A stretch of DNA of 64,000 nucleotides from Sinomonas terrae (lineage in GTDB: Bacteria; Actinomycetota; Actinomycetes; Actinomycetales; Micrococcaceae). Both the position numbers and the translations under genes were made by a program. Shown here one piece after another: positions 1 through 7,512 of this stretch; the stretch's first letter is position 1; the number at the start of each line of letters is the position of its first letter. The notes beneath the pieces were generated by a model. That model did no database searches and was not told where the DNA came from. It saw only the letters and a program-made list of their open reading frames with translations. The DNA is taken from positions 4,092,001 to 4,156,000 of the forward strand of contig NZ_JAKZBV010000001.1 in the NCBI RefSeq assembly GCF_022539255.1, given 5' to 3'.

Positions 1-35
1 GCCACACCCATGACCACGACATGCAGGGATTCCAT
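1..35 (-). CDS. gntK: Gluconokinase, N-terminal fragment
   Basis: Only the first 11 codons are inside the window (MESLHVVVMGV); the gene runs off the left edge. Small P-loop gluconokinases start with an HVxVMGV strand leading into the Walker A loop, and the second gluconokinase in this window (20589-21107) starts HVIVMGV. It is divergent from the GntR regulator at 171-953, which fits local control of gluconate use. The call rests on this short stretch and the context. Confidence 0.6.
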   Translation of the reverse strand, partial: MESLHVVVMGV

Positions 36-170
36 TGCTACCTCCGCAGAAGACGTCGTTGGCTTCCGAAGAAGCGCCAATGCGGCACGCGCCGCCCCTC
101 AAAGATAGCACCATTGCGTGAAATAGGTAATACTTTTACGTGAGACTACTCACGCGAAAGGTCGAGACCG
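36..170. promoter_or_regulatory. Divergent promoter region between gluconokinase and GntR regulator
   Basis: This 135-bp gap must hold the promoters of both divergent genes. An AT-rich stretch at about 122-140 contains AGGTAATACTT. Its GT-N2-AC core resembles operators of FadR-type GntR regulators, so it is a candidate autoregulatory site. No other clear element was seen. Confidence 0.35.
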
Positions 171-953
171 ATGACGACTCCCCAGGCGAACGACGACGGC
201 GGCCCCGGCCTCAAGGCCGCGTCCGACGACGCGCGGCTCGCCCCGCCGTCGTCAACCTCCTCCGACGCCATCGGCCTCCACCGCCGGATGCTCGACTCCA
301 TCGGAGAAGCCATCGCCTCGGGCCGCTATACGCCCGGCCATCGCCTCACTCTCGAGGAGCTCCAACGCGAGCACGGCGTCTCTCGCACCGTTGCCCGGGA
401 CACGATGCGCGTGCTCGAGACGATGAACCTCGTGACCTCGCGGCGTCGGGTCGGGATCGTGGTGCAGGACGCGTCGCAGTGGAACGTCTACGATCCGCAG
501 CTCGTGCGGTGGCGCCTGGCCTCGGAGCGGCGCGACGAGCAGTACGCGTCGCTGACCGAGCTCCGCATCGCTGCCGAACCTGTCGCAGCCGCAGGCGCCG
601 CGCGGCGTGCGAGCGGCTCCCAACGCACGGAGCTCCTGCGCGTGGCGGTCGAACTCGCGCGACTCGGCGAGGTCGGCGACCTCGAGGCCTTCCTCGCGGC
701 CGATATCGCGTTCCACCGGCTCATCCTGCGCAGCAGCGGAAACGAGATGTTCGCGGCGCTCGACGGAATGGTCTCCGAGGTGCTCACGAGCAGGACCCGG
801 CAGGGGCTCATGCCGTTCCACCCTCGCGAGGAGGCGCTCGAGGCGCATCGGTTGGTGGCGAAGGCGATCGCCGACGGGAACGCGGCGGGGGCCGAATCCG
901 CCATGCGCCAGGTCCTCCACGAGGTCCGAACGGCCCTCCACCTAGCCCCCTGA
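171..953 (+). CDS. FadR-type GntR-family transcriptional regulator
   Basis: This 260-residue protein has a winged helix-turn-helix at about residues 40-100 (EELQREHGVSRTVARDTMRV, then a wing ending VGIVV) and an alpha-helical FCD-type ligand domain at about 120-250. FCD regulators usually bind small organic or sugar acids. It is divergent from a gluconokinase, so a gluconate-responsive repressor is likely. AAAGG lies 9 nt before the ATG. The first 30 residues are low-complexity and probably disordered. A 31-bp repeat array follows the stop codon. Confidence 0.85.
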   Translation: MTTPQANDDGGPGLKAASDDARLAPPSSTSSDAIGLHRRMLDSIGEAIASGRYTPGHRLTLEELQREHGVSRTVARDTMRVLETMNLVTSRRRVGIVVQDASQWNVYDPQLVRWRLASERRDEQYASLTELRIAAEPVAAAGAARRASGSQRTELLRVAVELARLGEVGDLEAFLAADIAFHRLILRSSGNEMFAALDGMVSEVLTSRTRQGLMPFHPREEALEAHRLVAKAIADGNAAGAESAMRQVLHEVRTALHLAP

Positions 954-996
954 CCCACCCCACCCCCACCCCAACCGCTCCTCGGCCCACCCTTCT

Positions 997-1046
997 CGTT
1001 TCGGGTACAGAAACCAAGCCCCACCAGCAACTCGGGTACAGAAACG
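997..1046 (+). repeat. 31-bp repeat family, two copies after the GntR gene
   Basis: Two TCGGGTAC cores, at 1001 and 1032, are exactly 31 bp apart. They lie just after the stop of the plus-strand GntR gene and read TCGGGTAC in the sense of that gene. Flanking bases are less conserved. Confidence 0.8.
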
Positions 1047-1214
1047 CGCAAGTGTCTCGTCGCCGCCACTTAAGGCGGCCCCTCTCCGTGGTTGATCAGT
1101 TGCGAAGTGGCCTTCTGGGTGTTTCTGGCTCTCGGCCTGGCAGCGAGATACCTCCTCGCTGGGCCCGGCCTTGGGGCTGCATTGTTGGTGGGCCTCCGCT
1201 TTTGCTGAAGCGCA
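1047..1214. other. Intergenic DNA with small hairpins
   Basis: No gene is recognised here. Two short inverted repeats are visible: CCGCC/GGCGG around 1062-1077 and CAGCGAG/CTCGCTG around 1139-1160. With the arrays and hairpin on either side they form a 412-bp convergent 3' region between the GntR and DUF3151 genes. Confidence 0.5.
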
Positions 1215-1260
1215 CGACGACGGAGGGCGCCTTCGGTGGAGAAGGCGCCCTCCGTCGTCG
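1215..1260. terminator. Perfect 20-bp hairpin between convergent genes
   Basis: Arms 1215-1234 and 1241-1260 are perfectly complementary around the loop GGTGGA. The outer arm contains CGACGACGG, shared with several other 3'-end hairpins in the window. There is no U-run. It sits between convergent genes, so a bidirectional terminator or mRNA 3' stabiliser is likely. Confidence 0.75.
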
Positions 1261-1366
1261 TACCCGAAACCCGTTCAGGCGGGAGTATCTGTACCCGAAA
1301 CGATCAGGAGCGGGATTATCCGTACCCGAAACGATCAGGGGCGGGAGTATCCGTACCCGAAACGGT
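1260..1366 (-). repeat. 31-bp repeat family, four copies at the 3' end of DUF3151
   Basis: GTACCCGA cores start at 1260, 1291, 1322 and 1353, each 31 bp apart. Read on the minus strand they are TCGGGTAC following the stop codon of the DUF3151 gene, whose TGA touches the last copy. Confidence 0.85.
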
Positions 1367-1794
1367 CAGTGGCCCAGTTTCTGGATCGCTGCCTTCGCTG
1401 TCGGGTCCGATTCATCGAGGAACTTCTCGATTCGCTCGGGCTCGCCGTCCTCCCCGATGGCGGAGGAGGCGCGCCCGAGATCGTACAGCGCCCGGAGGAA
1501 CCCCTGGTTCGGCTCATGCTCCCACGGGACGGAACCGGCGCCGCGCCAGCCGTTCCGCCGGAGGGCGTCGAGGCCGCGGTGGTAGCCGACCCGTGCGAAC
1601 GCGTACGCCTCGACCGTCTTACCGCCGGCCCAGGCCTCCTCGGAGAGGAGCGCCCACAGCAGCGAGGACTCCGGGTGCTTCACCACGAGGTCGCGCGCGG
1701 AGTGGCCGGTCGCGAGCCCCTGGTACACCTCCGTCTCGGCCGGGAGCAGAGTGGGCTCCGGGCCGAGGAGGTTGGTGCGGAATTCGTCACTCAT
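1366..1794 (-). CDS. DUF3151 family protein
   Basis: This 142-residue protein matches the actinobacterial DUF3151 family, with NLLGPEPT near the N-terminus, then HPESSLLWALL and YHRGLDALRRNGWRG. Function is unknown. It starts 20 bp after the class II aldolase stop and is probably cotranscribed with it. The longer frame upstream is a shadow of the aldolase gene, so the ATG at 1794 was chosen. Confidence 0.85.
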   Translation of the reverse strand: MSDEFRTNLLGPEPTLLPAETEVYQGLATGHSARDLVVKHPESSLLWALLSEEAWAGGKTVEAYAFARVGYHRGLDALRRNGWRGAGSVPWEHEPNQGFLRALYDLGRASSAIGEDGEPERIEKFLDESDPTAKAAIQKLGH

Positions 1795-1814
1795 TCTGGT
1801 CCTCCGGCACTGGG

Positions 1815-2837
1815 CTACTTGATGGACTTGCCCTCGGAGCCGAGCTGCTGCGCGGCCTCGACGACACGTGCCGCCATGCCGGCCTCGGCCGAGGCGCCCC
1901 ACACGCGCGGGTCGTAGGTCTTCTTGTTGCCGACCTCGCCATCGACCTTGAGCACGCCGTCGTAGTTCTTGAACATGTGGCCGGCCACGGGGCGGGTGAA
2001 GGCATACTGCGTGTCGGTGTCGATGTTCATCTTGATGACGCCGAACGAGACGGCGTCCGCGATCTCCTGCTCGGTCGAGCCCGAGCCGCCGTGGAACACG
2101 AGGTCGAACGGGTTGTCCTTGCCGATCTTCGCGCCGACCTCGGCCTGGATCTCCTTGAGGATCTCGGGGCGGAGCTTGACGTTGCCCGGCTTGTAGACGC
2201 CGTGGACGTTGCCGAACGTGAGGGCGGTGATGTAGCGGCCGTTCTCGCCGGCGCCGAGCGCCTCGACGGTCGCGAGGCCGTCGGACACGCTCGAGTACAG
2301 CTTCTCGTTGATCGCGTTCTCGACGCCGTCCTCCTCGCCGCCAACCGCGCCGATCTCGACCTCGAGGATCATCTTGGCGGCGGACGTCCGCGCCAGGAGG
2401 TCCTTCGCGACACGAAGGTTCTCCTCGAGCGTCTCGGCCGAGCCGTCCCACATGTGCGAGTTGAACAGCGGATTCCGGCCCGCCTTGACCTCGGCCTCGG
2501 ACGCCGCGAGGAGCGGCAGGACGAAGCCGTCGAGCTTGTCCTTCGGGCAGTGGTCGGTGTGCAGGGCGATGTTGACGTCGTAGTTCTTCGCGACCTCGCG
2601 CGCGAACGCCGCGAAGCCGAGCGAGCCGGCGACCATGTCCTTCACGGACGCGCCCGACCAGTAAGCGGCGCCACCGGTGGAGACCTGCACGATCCCGTCG
2701 GAACCGGCCTCGGCGAAGCCGCGGATCGCCGCGTTGAGCGTCTGGGACGAGGTGACGTTGACCGCCGGGAACGCGTAGCCGCCGTTCTTGGCGGCATCGA
2801 TCATCTCGACGTACTTCTCAGGGGTGGCGATAGGCAT
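1815..2837 (-). CDS. fbaA: Class II fructose-bisphosphate aldolase
   Basis: It cleaves fructose 1,6-bisphosphate to dihydroxyacetone phosphate and glyceraldehyde 3-phosphate in glycolysis and gluconeogenesis. The 340-residue length is normal for the zinc-dependent type. Visible motifs are ALHTDHCPKDK (residues 91-101, zinc-binding His), LEVEIGAVGGEED (about 158-170), FGNVHGVYKPG (His212) and VFHGGSGS (His249), followed by NIDTDTQYAF, which binds substrate phosphate. GGAG lies just before the ATG. The DUF3151 gene follows closely. Confidence 0.95.
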   Translation of the reverse strand: MPIATPEKYVEMIDAAKNGGYAFPAVNVTSSQTLNAAIRGFAEAGSDGIVQVSTGGAAYWSGASVKDMVAGSLGFAAFAREVAKNYDVNIALHTDHCPKDKLDGFVLPLLAASEAEVKAGRNPLFNSHMWDGSAETLEENLRVAKDLLARTSAAKMILEVEIGAVGGEEDGVENAINEKLYSSVSDGLATVEALGAGENGRYITALTFGNVHGVYKPGNVKLRPEILKEIQAEVGAKIGKDNPFDLVFHGGSGSTEQEIADAVSFGVIKMNIDTDTQYAFTRPVAGHMFKNYDGVLKVDGEVGNKKTYDPRVWGASAEAGMAARVVEAAQQLGSEGKSIK

Positions 2838-2990
2838 GGAATCTCCTCGATTCAGGTCCGTGCGGCAAAACTGCGCGGCGGTGTGCTGGCCACTTCACAT
2901 CCTAGCGAGAGGCGCCGCGGCAGTGATGTGCCGACCGGCAGATGACAGCGCGGCCGCCGTCGCAGGGACATCTGAGGCCTGCAAAAGCAA

Positions 2991-3025
2991 GGACGACGAC
3001 GGCGCCCCACGCGCCGCCGTCGTCC
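2991..3025 (-). terminator. Hairpin terminator after the S53 peptidase gene
   Basis: Arms 2991-3004 and 3012-3025 pair over 14 bp with one mismatch. On the minus strand the hairpin is followed by a T-rich stretch (TTGCTTTTGC). It lies about 45 bp after the peptidase stop codon and carries the recurrent GACGACGGCG arm. Confidence 0.7.
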
Positions 3026-3070
3026 TCCCATCCGCTCCCCCAAGGGAAGAGCAGGCCTTGTGAGTGGCCG

Positions 3071-5062
3071 CTAGTGCAGCGCGGCCACCTGCTGAGCGAA
3101 GCCCTCGGTCATGCTGCCGACGCCGGTGACGTCGTCGTAGCCGGGGGCGGTGAACAGCGACGAATCGTGGTTCATCCCGACGAGGTAGGTGTTGCCGCTG
3201 ACCGTGCTCGAGAAGGCGACCGCCTTCTCGTGAGCCGGTGGGACGACGTCGCGCTGGGCGCCACCCGCGGCCGCCGCGGTGTAGATTGCCGGATTGGCGA
3301 AGCCGATGACCTTCCCCGAGGAGCCCTGGGCGACCGCCATCTGGGCGGCGGTCAGCGGGCAGGCGAGCGACGTGCCACCGATGCCCTCGAAGCCGAAGGA
3401 ACCGGTCTTGAGGACGTTGTCGTTCGTGATCGGGCTGTAGCCGATGCGGTAGCCGGTGTACGGGTCAGCGAGGGACGAGACATCCGGCGAGACGCGGTGG
3501 CCCTGGGCGAGCGACGCCGGAACCGTGCCTACCTGATATGCAGGCTGGGCGAAGACGGCGCTCGTGCCACCGCCAGCGCCGAAGCGGAACGGGCCCGGGA
3601 GCGAGCCGGCGTAGACGAGCTGGCCGGTTGAATCCTGGACCACGCGCTGGCGCGCCGTTCCCCAGCCTGTCTCGAAGAGATAGCTGCCATCTTGGCCAAC
3701 CGCGAGGCTAGTGCCACCGACCGCGGTGACGTAGGGCGAGCTGGCCGCGAAGTCCGGCGAAGCGTACCCGAGGTTGGCCACCTCGTCCCCTGAGTCGCCG
3801 CTCGAGAAGTAGAGGCCGATGCCTTCCGCCGCCGCCTGAAGGTGGATGTTCTGCTCGCCCATGAGCGTGTTCGCGGGGAGCGCTTCGCCTGTGTTGCCGT
3901 AGCTGTTGGAGACAATGTTGGCGAGGTGGCTGTCGAGGATGGTCGACATGGCCAGGTCGAGGCCGCCGCCGCAGTTGTTGCCGCCGACGTAGAGGATGTT
4001 GGCGGCAGGAGCCATACCGTGGACGGCCTCCACGTCAAGCGTCTGCTCGCCCTGCCAGCCACTCGGCTCTTGGCACAGAGCCTTGTCGAGGAACATCCGC
4101 GAGTCGGGGACGATCTGCTGGTACTGGTCGGCCGCGAGCTGTGGGACCCCACTCGCGGCCGACCAGGTATTGGTGTCCTGGACAATCGTCGGCGAAGCGT
4201 AGGCGTCGATGATGGCGACCTTCTGGCCGGCGCCAGCCGTCGCGTTCACCGTGCCCGCAGGCGAGATCCCGTAGGCACCCTGAAGCTGGGCGGGCGTGTA
4301 GCCGCAGATATTGGTCGGGAAGCTCGTTGTCCCGTAGGCCTCGGGAAGCGTGGCGGTCTTCTGGCCCCAGTAGTCAGAGCAGGGAACGTTGAGCGGCGGT
4401 TGGATCGGCTTGCTTGCCGCGGGGGCGGCCTCGCCCGAATTCGGCGTCGCGTTCGTGGGATGGGTCAGGAGCTTGCCCTGATCGATCGAAATGCCTTGGA
4501 TCGCGTCGCCGAGTTCCGCGGGAACCGAGGGGGCGCTGGCGGGGCCGATGAGGGTCTGGCCATCGAAGCTGTAATTCTGCTCGCTGGTACTGAATGCCGC
4601 GTTGATCTGGGCGACGGTGCCCCGGAAGACGACGTAGAGCCGGCTCTGCGGAGTGCCGGTGATGGCCATGCCCTGCGACTTGAGCCAGTTAACGGTCGCA
4701 TCGAAGGAGGCCTGGGTCGGGGCGTAGGTGTCGATCCACTGCTGGGGTGTGAGGTATTGCCCATAGCTCGCGCTGCCCGGTGTCGATACCCCGTCGGCCG
4801 TGGCCTTCGCACCCGCAAGGTTGCGGAGGTTGAGGTAGATCTCACCCTCCACCGTCGTGTTGCTGAGCGGGTTGCCGGTCTTCGTCCGCGAGCCGGCCCA
4901 GGGCGGGACGGAGCCCGGATACGCCTTGGAGTGCGACGGCGGGGGGCTGGGCGGCGAGGCGACGGCGGAGGCTGCGGTTCCGAGGCCTGCGACGCAGGTG
5001 ACGGCCGCAGCGAGCGCGAAGACGCGGAGCGAAAGTCGAGGGGACCGTTGATGTTCAGGCAT
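3071..5062 (-). CDS. Secreted S53 family (sedolisin / pro-kumamolisin) serine peptidase
   Basis: This 663-residue preproprotein is probably an acid-tolerant exported serine-carboxyl endopeptidase. A signal peptide covers about residues 1-35 (basic N-region, hydrophobic core, ASA-type cleavage site). A pro-kumamolisin propeptide covers about 50-195 and the S53 catalytic domain about 255-660. The catalytic set is visible: Glu339 and Asp343 in GEQTLDVE, Asp423 in SSGDSGD, and Ser565 in GGTSLACP. GYDDVTGVGS near the C-terminus fits the calcium site. It is a single gene, divergent from the TerC gene. Confidence 0.93.
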   Translation of the reverse strand: MPEHQRSPRLSLRVFALAAAVTCVAGLGTAASAVASPPSPPPSHSKAYPGSVPPWAGSRTKTGNPLSNTTVEGEIYLNLRNLAGAKATADGVSTPGSASYGQYLTPQQWIDTYAPTQASFDATVNWLKSQGMAITGTPQSRLYVVFRGTVAQINAAFSTSEQNYSFDGQTLIGPASAPSVPAELGDAIQGISIDQGKLLTHPTNATPNSGEAAPAASKPIQPPLNVPCSDYWGQKTATLPEAYGTTSFPTNICGYTPAQLQGAYGISPAGTVNATAGAGQKVAIIDAYASPTIVQDTNTWSAASGVPQLAADQYQQIVPDSRMFLDKALCQEPSGWQGEQTLDVEAVHGMAPAANILYVGGNNCGGGLDLAMSTILDSHLANIVSNSYGNTGEALPANTLMGEQNIHLQAAAEGIGLYFSSGDSGDEVANLGYASPDFAASSPYVTAVGGTSLAVGQDGSYLFETGWGTARQRVVQDSTGQLVYAGSLPGPFRFGAGGGTSAVFAQPAYQVGTVPASLAQGHRVSPDVSSLADPYTGYRIGYSPITNDNVLKTGSFGFEGIGGTSLACPLTAAQMAVAQGSSGKVIGFANPAIYTAAAAGGAQRDVVPPAHEKAVAFSSTVSGNTYLVGMNHDSSLFTAPGYDDVTGVGSMTEGFAQQVAALH

Positions 5063-5224
5063 GGATCTTCTCCCGTCCCGAGACTGGCGTGAATGTCTCG
5101 GCTGGGAGCGACACTAGTTGTGAAACAACCTTTGCAGGGAGAGACGAATAGCTGAGAGTTTTCTGTGAGTTTGTGAATTTCCTGTGAATTGGGGATCGGC
5201 AGCGCGCCCGGTAGGCTTGAAGTC
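5063..5224. promoter_or_regulatory. Divergent promoter region with dyad and direct repeats
   Basis: This gap serves the S53 peptidase (minus) and the TerC mRNA (plus). It contains the dyad GTTGT-GAA-ACAAC at 5117-5129 and three similar blocks (CTGTGAG, TTGTGAA, CTGTGAA) at about 5163-5188. These are candidate regulator sites for the peptidase gene. No regulator can be assigned. Confidence 0.35.
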
Positions 5225-5362
5225 GCGCAGGGGAGTATCCAACGCGCCGCACACGTCAACACGTCGGGCACGGGAGCCTGGCCGGGTGCGGCGGCCTGTC
5301 AGAAGGACGAAACGTCCGGCCGACGGGTGGAAAGACTTGTGGCGGTCACGCCTACCTTGCGA
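5225..5362 (+). ncRNA. yybP-ykoY type manganese riboswitch
   Basis: The leader of the TerC gene shows the conserved blocks of this class in order: GGGGAGTA at 5230-5237, ACGTCAACA at about 5253-5261, GGAAAGAC in the second Mn-binding loop region, and a closing CCTACCTTGCG at 5351-5361. The opening CGCA can pair with the final TGCG to form P1. The family senses Mn2+ and often precedes TerC or MntP genes. The ATG lies 11 nt after the element, so control through ribosome access is possible. Confidence 0.8.
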
Positions 5363-5372
5363 AAGGGACTCC

Positions 5373-6566
5373 ATGTCCATCTCCCCCCTCGTCTGGACCA
5401 TCACGATCCTCGTGATCCTGGCCCTTCTGGCCTTCGACTACTTCTTCCACATCCGCAAGGCACACGCGCCGACCCTTCGCGAAGCAGCCCTCTGGTCCGC
5501 CGCCTACGTCGGCGCCGCGGTACTGTTCGGCGTCGTCGTCCTCGTCCTCGGCGGTACGGAGATGGGCGGTCAGTACTTCGCCGGCTTCATCACGGAGAAG
5601 GCGCTCTCCGTCGACAACCTCTTCGTGTTCCTTGTGATCCTCGCGAGCTTCCGTGTCCCGCGGGAGGACCAGCAGAAGGTCCTGCTGTTCGGAATCGTCT
5701 TCGCGCTCATCGCGCGGACGGTGTTCATCTTCCTCGGCGTCGCACTCATCAACAGCTTCGCCTGGATCTTCTATGTCTTCGGGGCGATCCTCCTCATCAC
5801 GGCGGGACATCTGCTCAAGCCCGAGAGCCACGGGGAAGAGGAAGCGGACAACGTCATCGTCCGATTGGCACGAAAGTTCTTCCACACCTCGGAGAATTAC
5901 GACGGCGACAAGCTCTTCACGGTCGAGAACGGCAAGCGCGTCCTCACGCCGATGCTCCTTGTCATGGTGGCCATCGGCGGAACGGACGTCCTGTTCGCGC
6001 TCGACTCGATCCCCGCGATCTTCGGCCTGACCCAGAACGCCTACATCGTGTTCACGGCGACCGCGTTCTCGCTCATGGGCCTCCGGCAGCTCTTCTTCCT
6101 CCTCGACGGTCTGCTCGACCGCCTCATCTACCTCTCGTTCGGCCTCGCGGCGATCCTCGCGTTCATCGGGGCCAAGCTGGTGCTCCACGCGCTGCACGAG
6201 AACACGCTCCCGTTCATCAACGGCGGCCACCATGTTCAGGTCTTCGAGGTGACCACGGGCCTCTCACTCGCCGTCATCATCGGCGTCCTCGCGGTCACGA
6301 TCGTCGCGTCTCTAGTGAGCCCGGCCGGAAAGGCGCAGACCGCAATCAACAATGCCCGTCGGCACGCCGAGAGCTACCTCGATCTCGGGTACACCGCGGA
6401 CCCTGCCGAACGCGAGCGCGTCTACCAGGACCTCACGGACGAGGTCACGGCCATCGAGAAGATGGACAAGAAGTACCGGGACAAGGCGAAGGACGTCGAG
6501 GCGATCCGAGCGAAGGTCCGCGAGGCACAGGCGCGCCATGCGGAGTATTTGCGAACGGCAGGCTGA
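5373..6566 (+). CDS. TerC family integral membrane protein, probable Mn2+ exporter
   Basis: This 397-residue membrane protein has about nine hydrophobic segments. Both TerC half-motifs are present: EKALSVDNLFVF (Glu75, Asp81) and GGTDVLFALDSIP (Asp205, Asp211), the acidic residues proposed to carry metal. After the last membrane segment a charged helical tail of about 65 residues is probably cytosolic. A frame open to 5184 exists, but it runs through the riboswitch, so the ATG at 5373 was chosen. The Mn riboswitch supports manganese efflux over tellurite resistance. Confidence 0.9.
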   Translation: MSISPLVWTITILVILALLAFDYFFHIRKAHAPTLREAALWSAAYVGAAVLFGVVVLVLGGTEMGGQYFAGFITEKALSVDNLFVFLVILASFRVPREDQQKVLLFGIVFALIARTVFIFLGVALINSFAWIFYVFGAILLITAGHLLKPESHGEEEADNVIVRLARKFFHTSENYDGDKLFTVENGKRVLTPMLLVMVAIGGTDVLFALDSIPAIFGLTQNAYIVFTATAFSLMGLRQLFFLLDGLLDRLIYLSFGLAAILAFIGAKLVLHALHENTLPFINGGHHVQVFEVTTGLSLAVIIGVLAVTIVASLVSPAGKAQTAINNARRHAESYLDLGYTADPAERERVYQDLTDEVTAIEKMDKKYRDKAKDVEAIRAKVREAQARHAEYLRTAG

Positions 6567-6598
6567 ACAGGAGCCTTCCGCCCCGAGAATTCCGTAAG

Positions 6599-6641
6599 CG
6601 TTTCGGGTACACCAACTCATCACATAGGAGACTTCGGGTAC
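6599..6641 (+). repeat. 31-bp repeat family, two copies after the TerC gene
   Basis: TCGGGTAC cores start at 6603 and 6634, 31 bp apart, shortly after the plus-strand TerC stop codon and in the sense orientation of that gene. Confidence 0.8.
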
Positions 6642-6687
6642 GCGAACCTCGCCCTCGAAGGCGGCCCCACTCCGGACGAGCGAGTTG

Positions 6688-6733
6688 GCGTACCCGAGAG
6701 GCCAGAGAGGGCGATTATCTGTACCCGAAACAT
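6688..6733 (-). repeat. 31-bp repeat family, two inverted copies before the TrmH 3' end
   Basis: GTACCCGA cores start at 6690 and 6721, 31 bp apart and opposite in orientation to the pair at 6603/6634. They serve the 3' side of the minus-strand methyltransferase gene. Confidence 0.8.
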
Positions 6734-6754
6734 CGGGGGGAAGGCGCGGCTCTC

Positions 6755-6822
6755 GCCAACCCCAGCCAGCTTCAGCCAGCCCCCAGCCAGCCCCAGCCAA
6801 CCCCAGCCACCCTCAGCCAGCG
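6755..6822. repeat. Short tandem repeat of about 10 bp (CCAGCCAGCC-like)
   Basis: Six to seven imperfect copies of a 10-11 bp unit built from CAGCCA and CCC. They run up to and slightly into the end of the methyltransferase gene, whose stop is at 6813. Confidence 0.7.
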
Positions 6823-7463
6823 TTCGGAAGTTGGCCGAAGACGTGCCGCCGGATCCATGCGTGCATTGCGATCGCCGCTGCTGAGGCCGCATTGATCGAG
6901 CGGGTCGAGCCGAACTGCTCGATCGAGAGCGTTGCCTCGGCGGCGGCGTGGACCTCGGGTGTGAGGCCCGGACCCTCCTGGCCGAAGACGAGGACGCACC
7001 GACGCGGCAGGTCGAACGTCTCGAGCGGCACGGAATCCGGGAAGATGTCGACGCCGAGGATCACCAGATCCTCCGACCGCGCCCACTCCACGAACTCGTT
7101 GACCGTCGCGTGGTGCCGGACGTGCTGGTAGCGGTCGGTGACCATCGCGCCCCGACGGTTCCAACGCCGTCGTCCGATGATGTGGACCTCTTTGGCGAGG
7201 AACGCGTTCGCGGTCCGTACAACCGTGCCAATGTTGAGATCGTGCTGCCAGTTCTCGATCGCGACGTGGAACTCGTGCCGACGGGTGTCCAGCTCGGCGA
7301 CGATCGCCTCGTGCTTCCAGTAGCGGTACTGGTCGAGGACGTTTCGGCGGTCGCCTTGGGCCAGGAGATCGTGATCCCAGTGGTCGCCCTCGGGCCAGGT
7401 GCCCTCCCACGGCCCGACTCCGACCTCGACTTCGCGCTCTCCGCCCTCGCCCTCGTGCATCAC
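6813..7463 (-). CDS. SpoU/TrmH family RNA 2'-O-methyltransferase
   Basis: This 216-residue protein has the three SPOUT motifs: N-x-GTVVRTANAF (motif 1), VLVFGQEGPGL (motif 2) and LSIEQFGSTRSINAASAAAI (motif 3, the knot that binds S-adenosylmethionine). It should 2'-O-methylate a tRNA or rRNA nucleotide; the target cannot be read from sequence. The N-terminal 35 residues are acidic and variable, and the start could be a later Met. Confidence 0.88.
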   Translation of the reverse strand: MMHEGEGGEREVEVGVGPWEGTWPEGDHWDHDLLAQGDRRNVLDQYRYWKHEAIVAELDTRRHEFHVAIENWQHDLNIGTVVRTANAFLAKEVHIIGRRRWNRRGAMVTDRYQHVRHHATVNEFVEWARSEDLVILGVDIFPDSVPLETFDLPRRCVLVFGQEGPGLTPEVHAAAEATLSIEQFGSTRSINAASAAAIAMHAWIRRHVFGQLPNAG

Positions 7464-7512
7464 CGGACCAGCGTAGAGGAGGGAAGCAGCTCCCTTATGC
7501 CGAGTACACCGT

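Noticed and set aside
5184..5372. N-terminal extension of the TerC protein
   Set aside because: It runs through the yybP-ykoY-type riboswitch and would precede the membrane domain with unrelated residues.
6385..6394. CTCGGGTACA inside the TerC gene as another 31-bp repeat copy
   Set aside because: Single, within coding sequence, with no second core 31 bp away.
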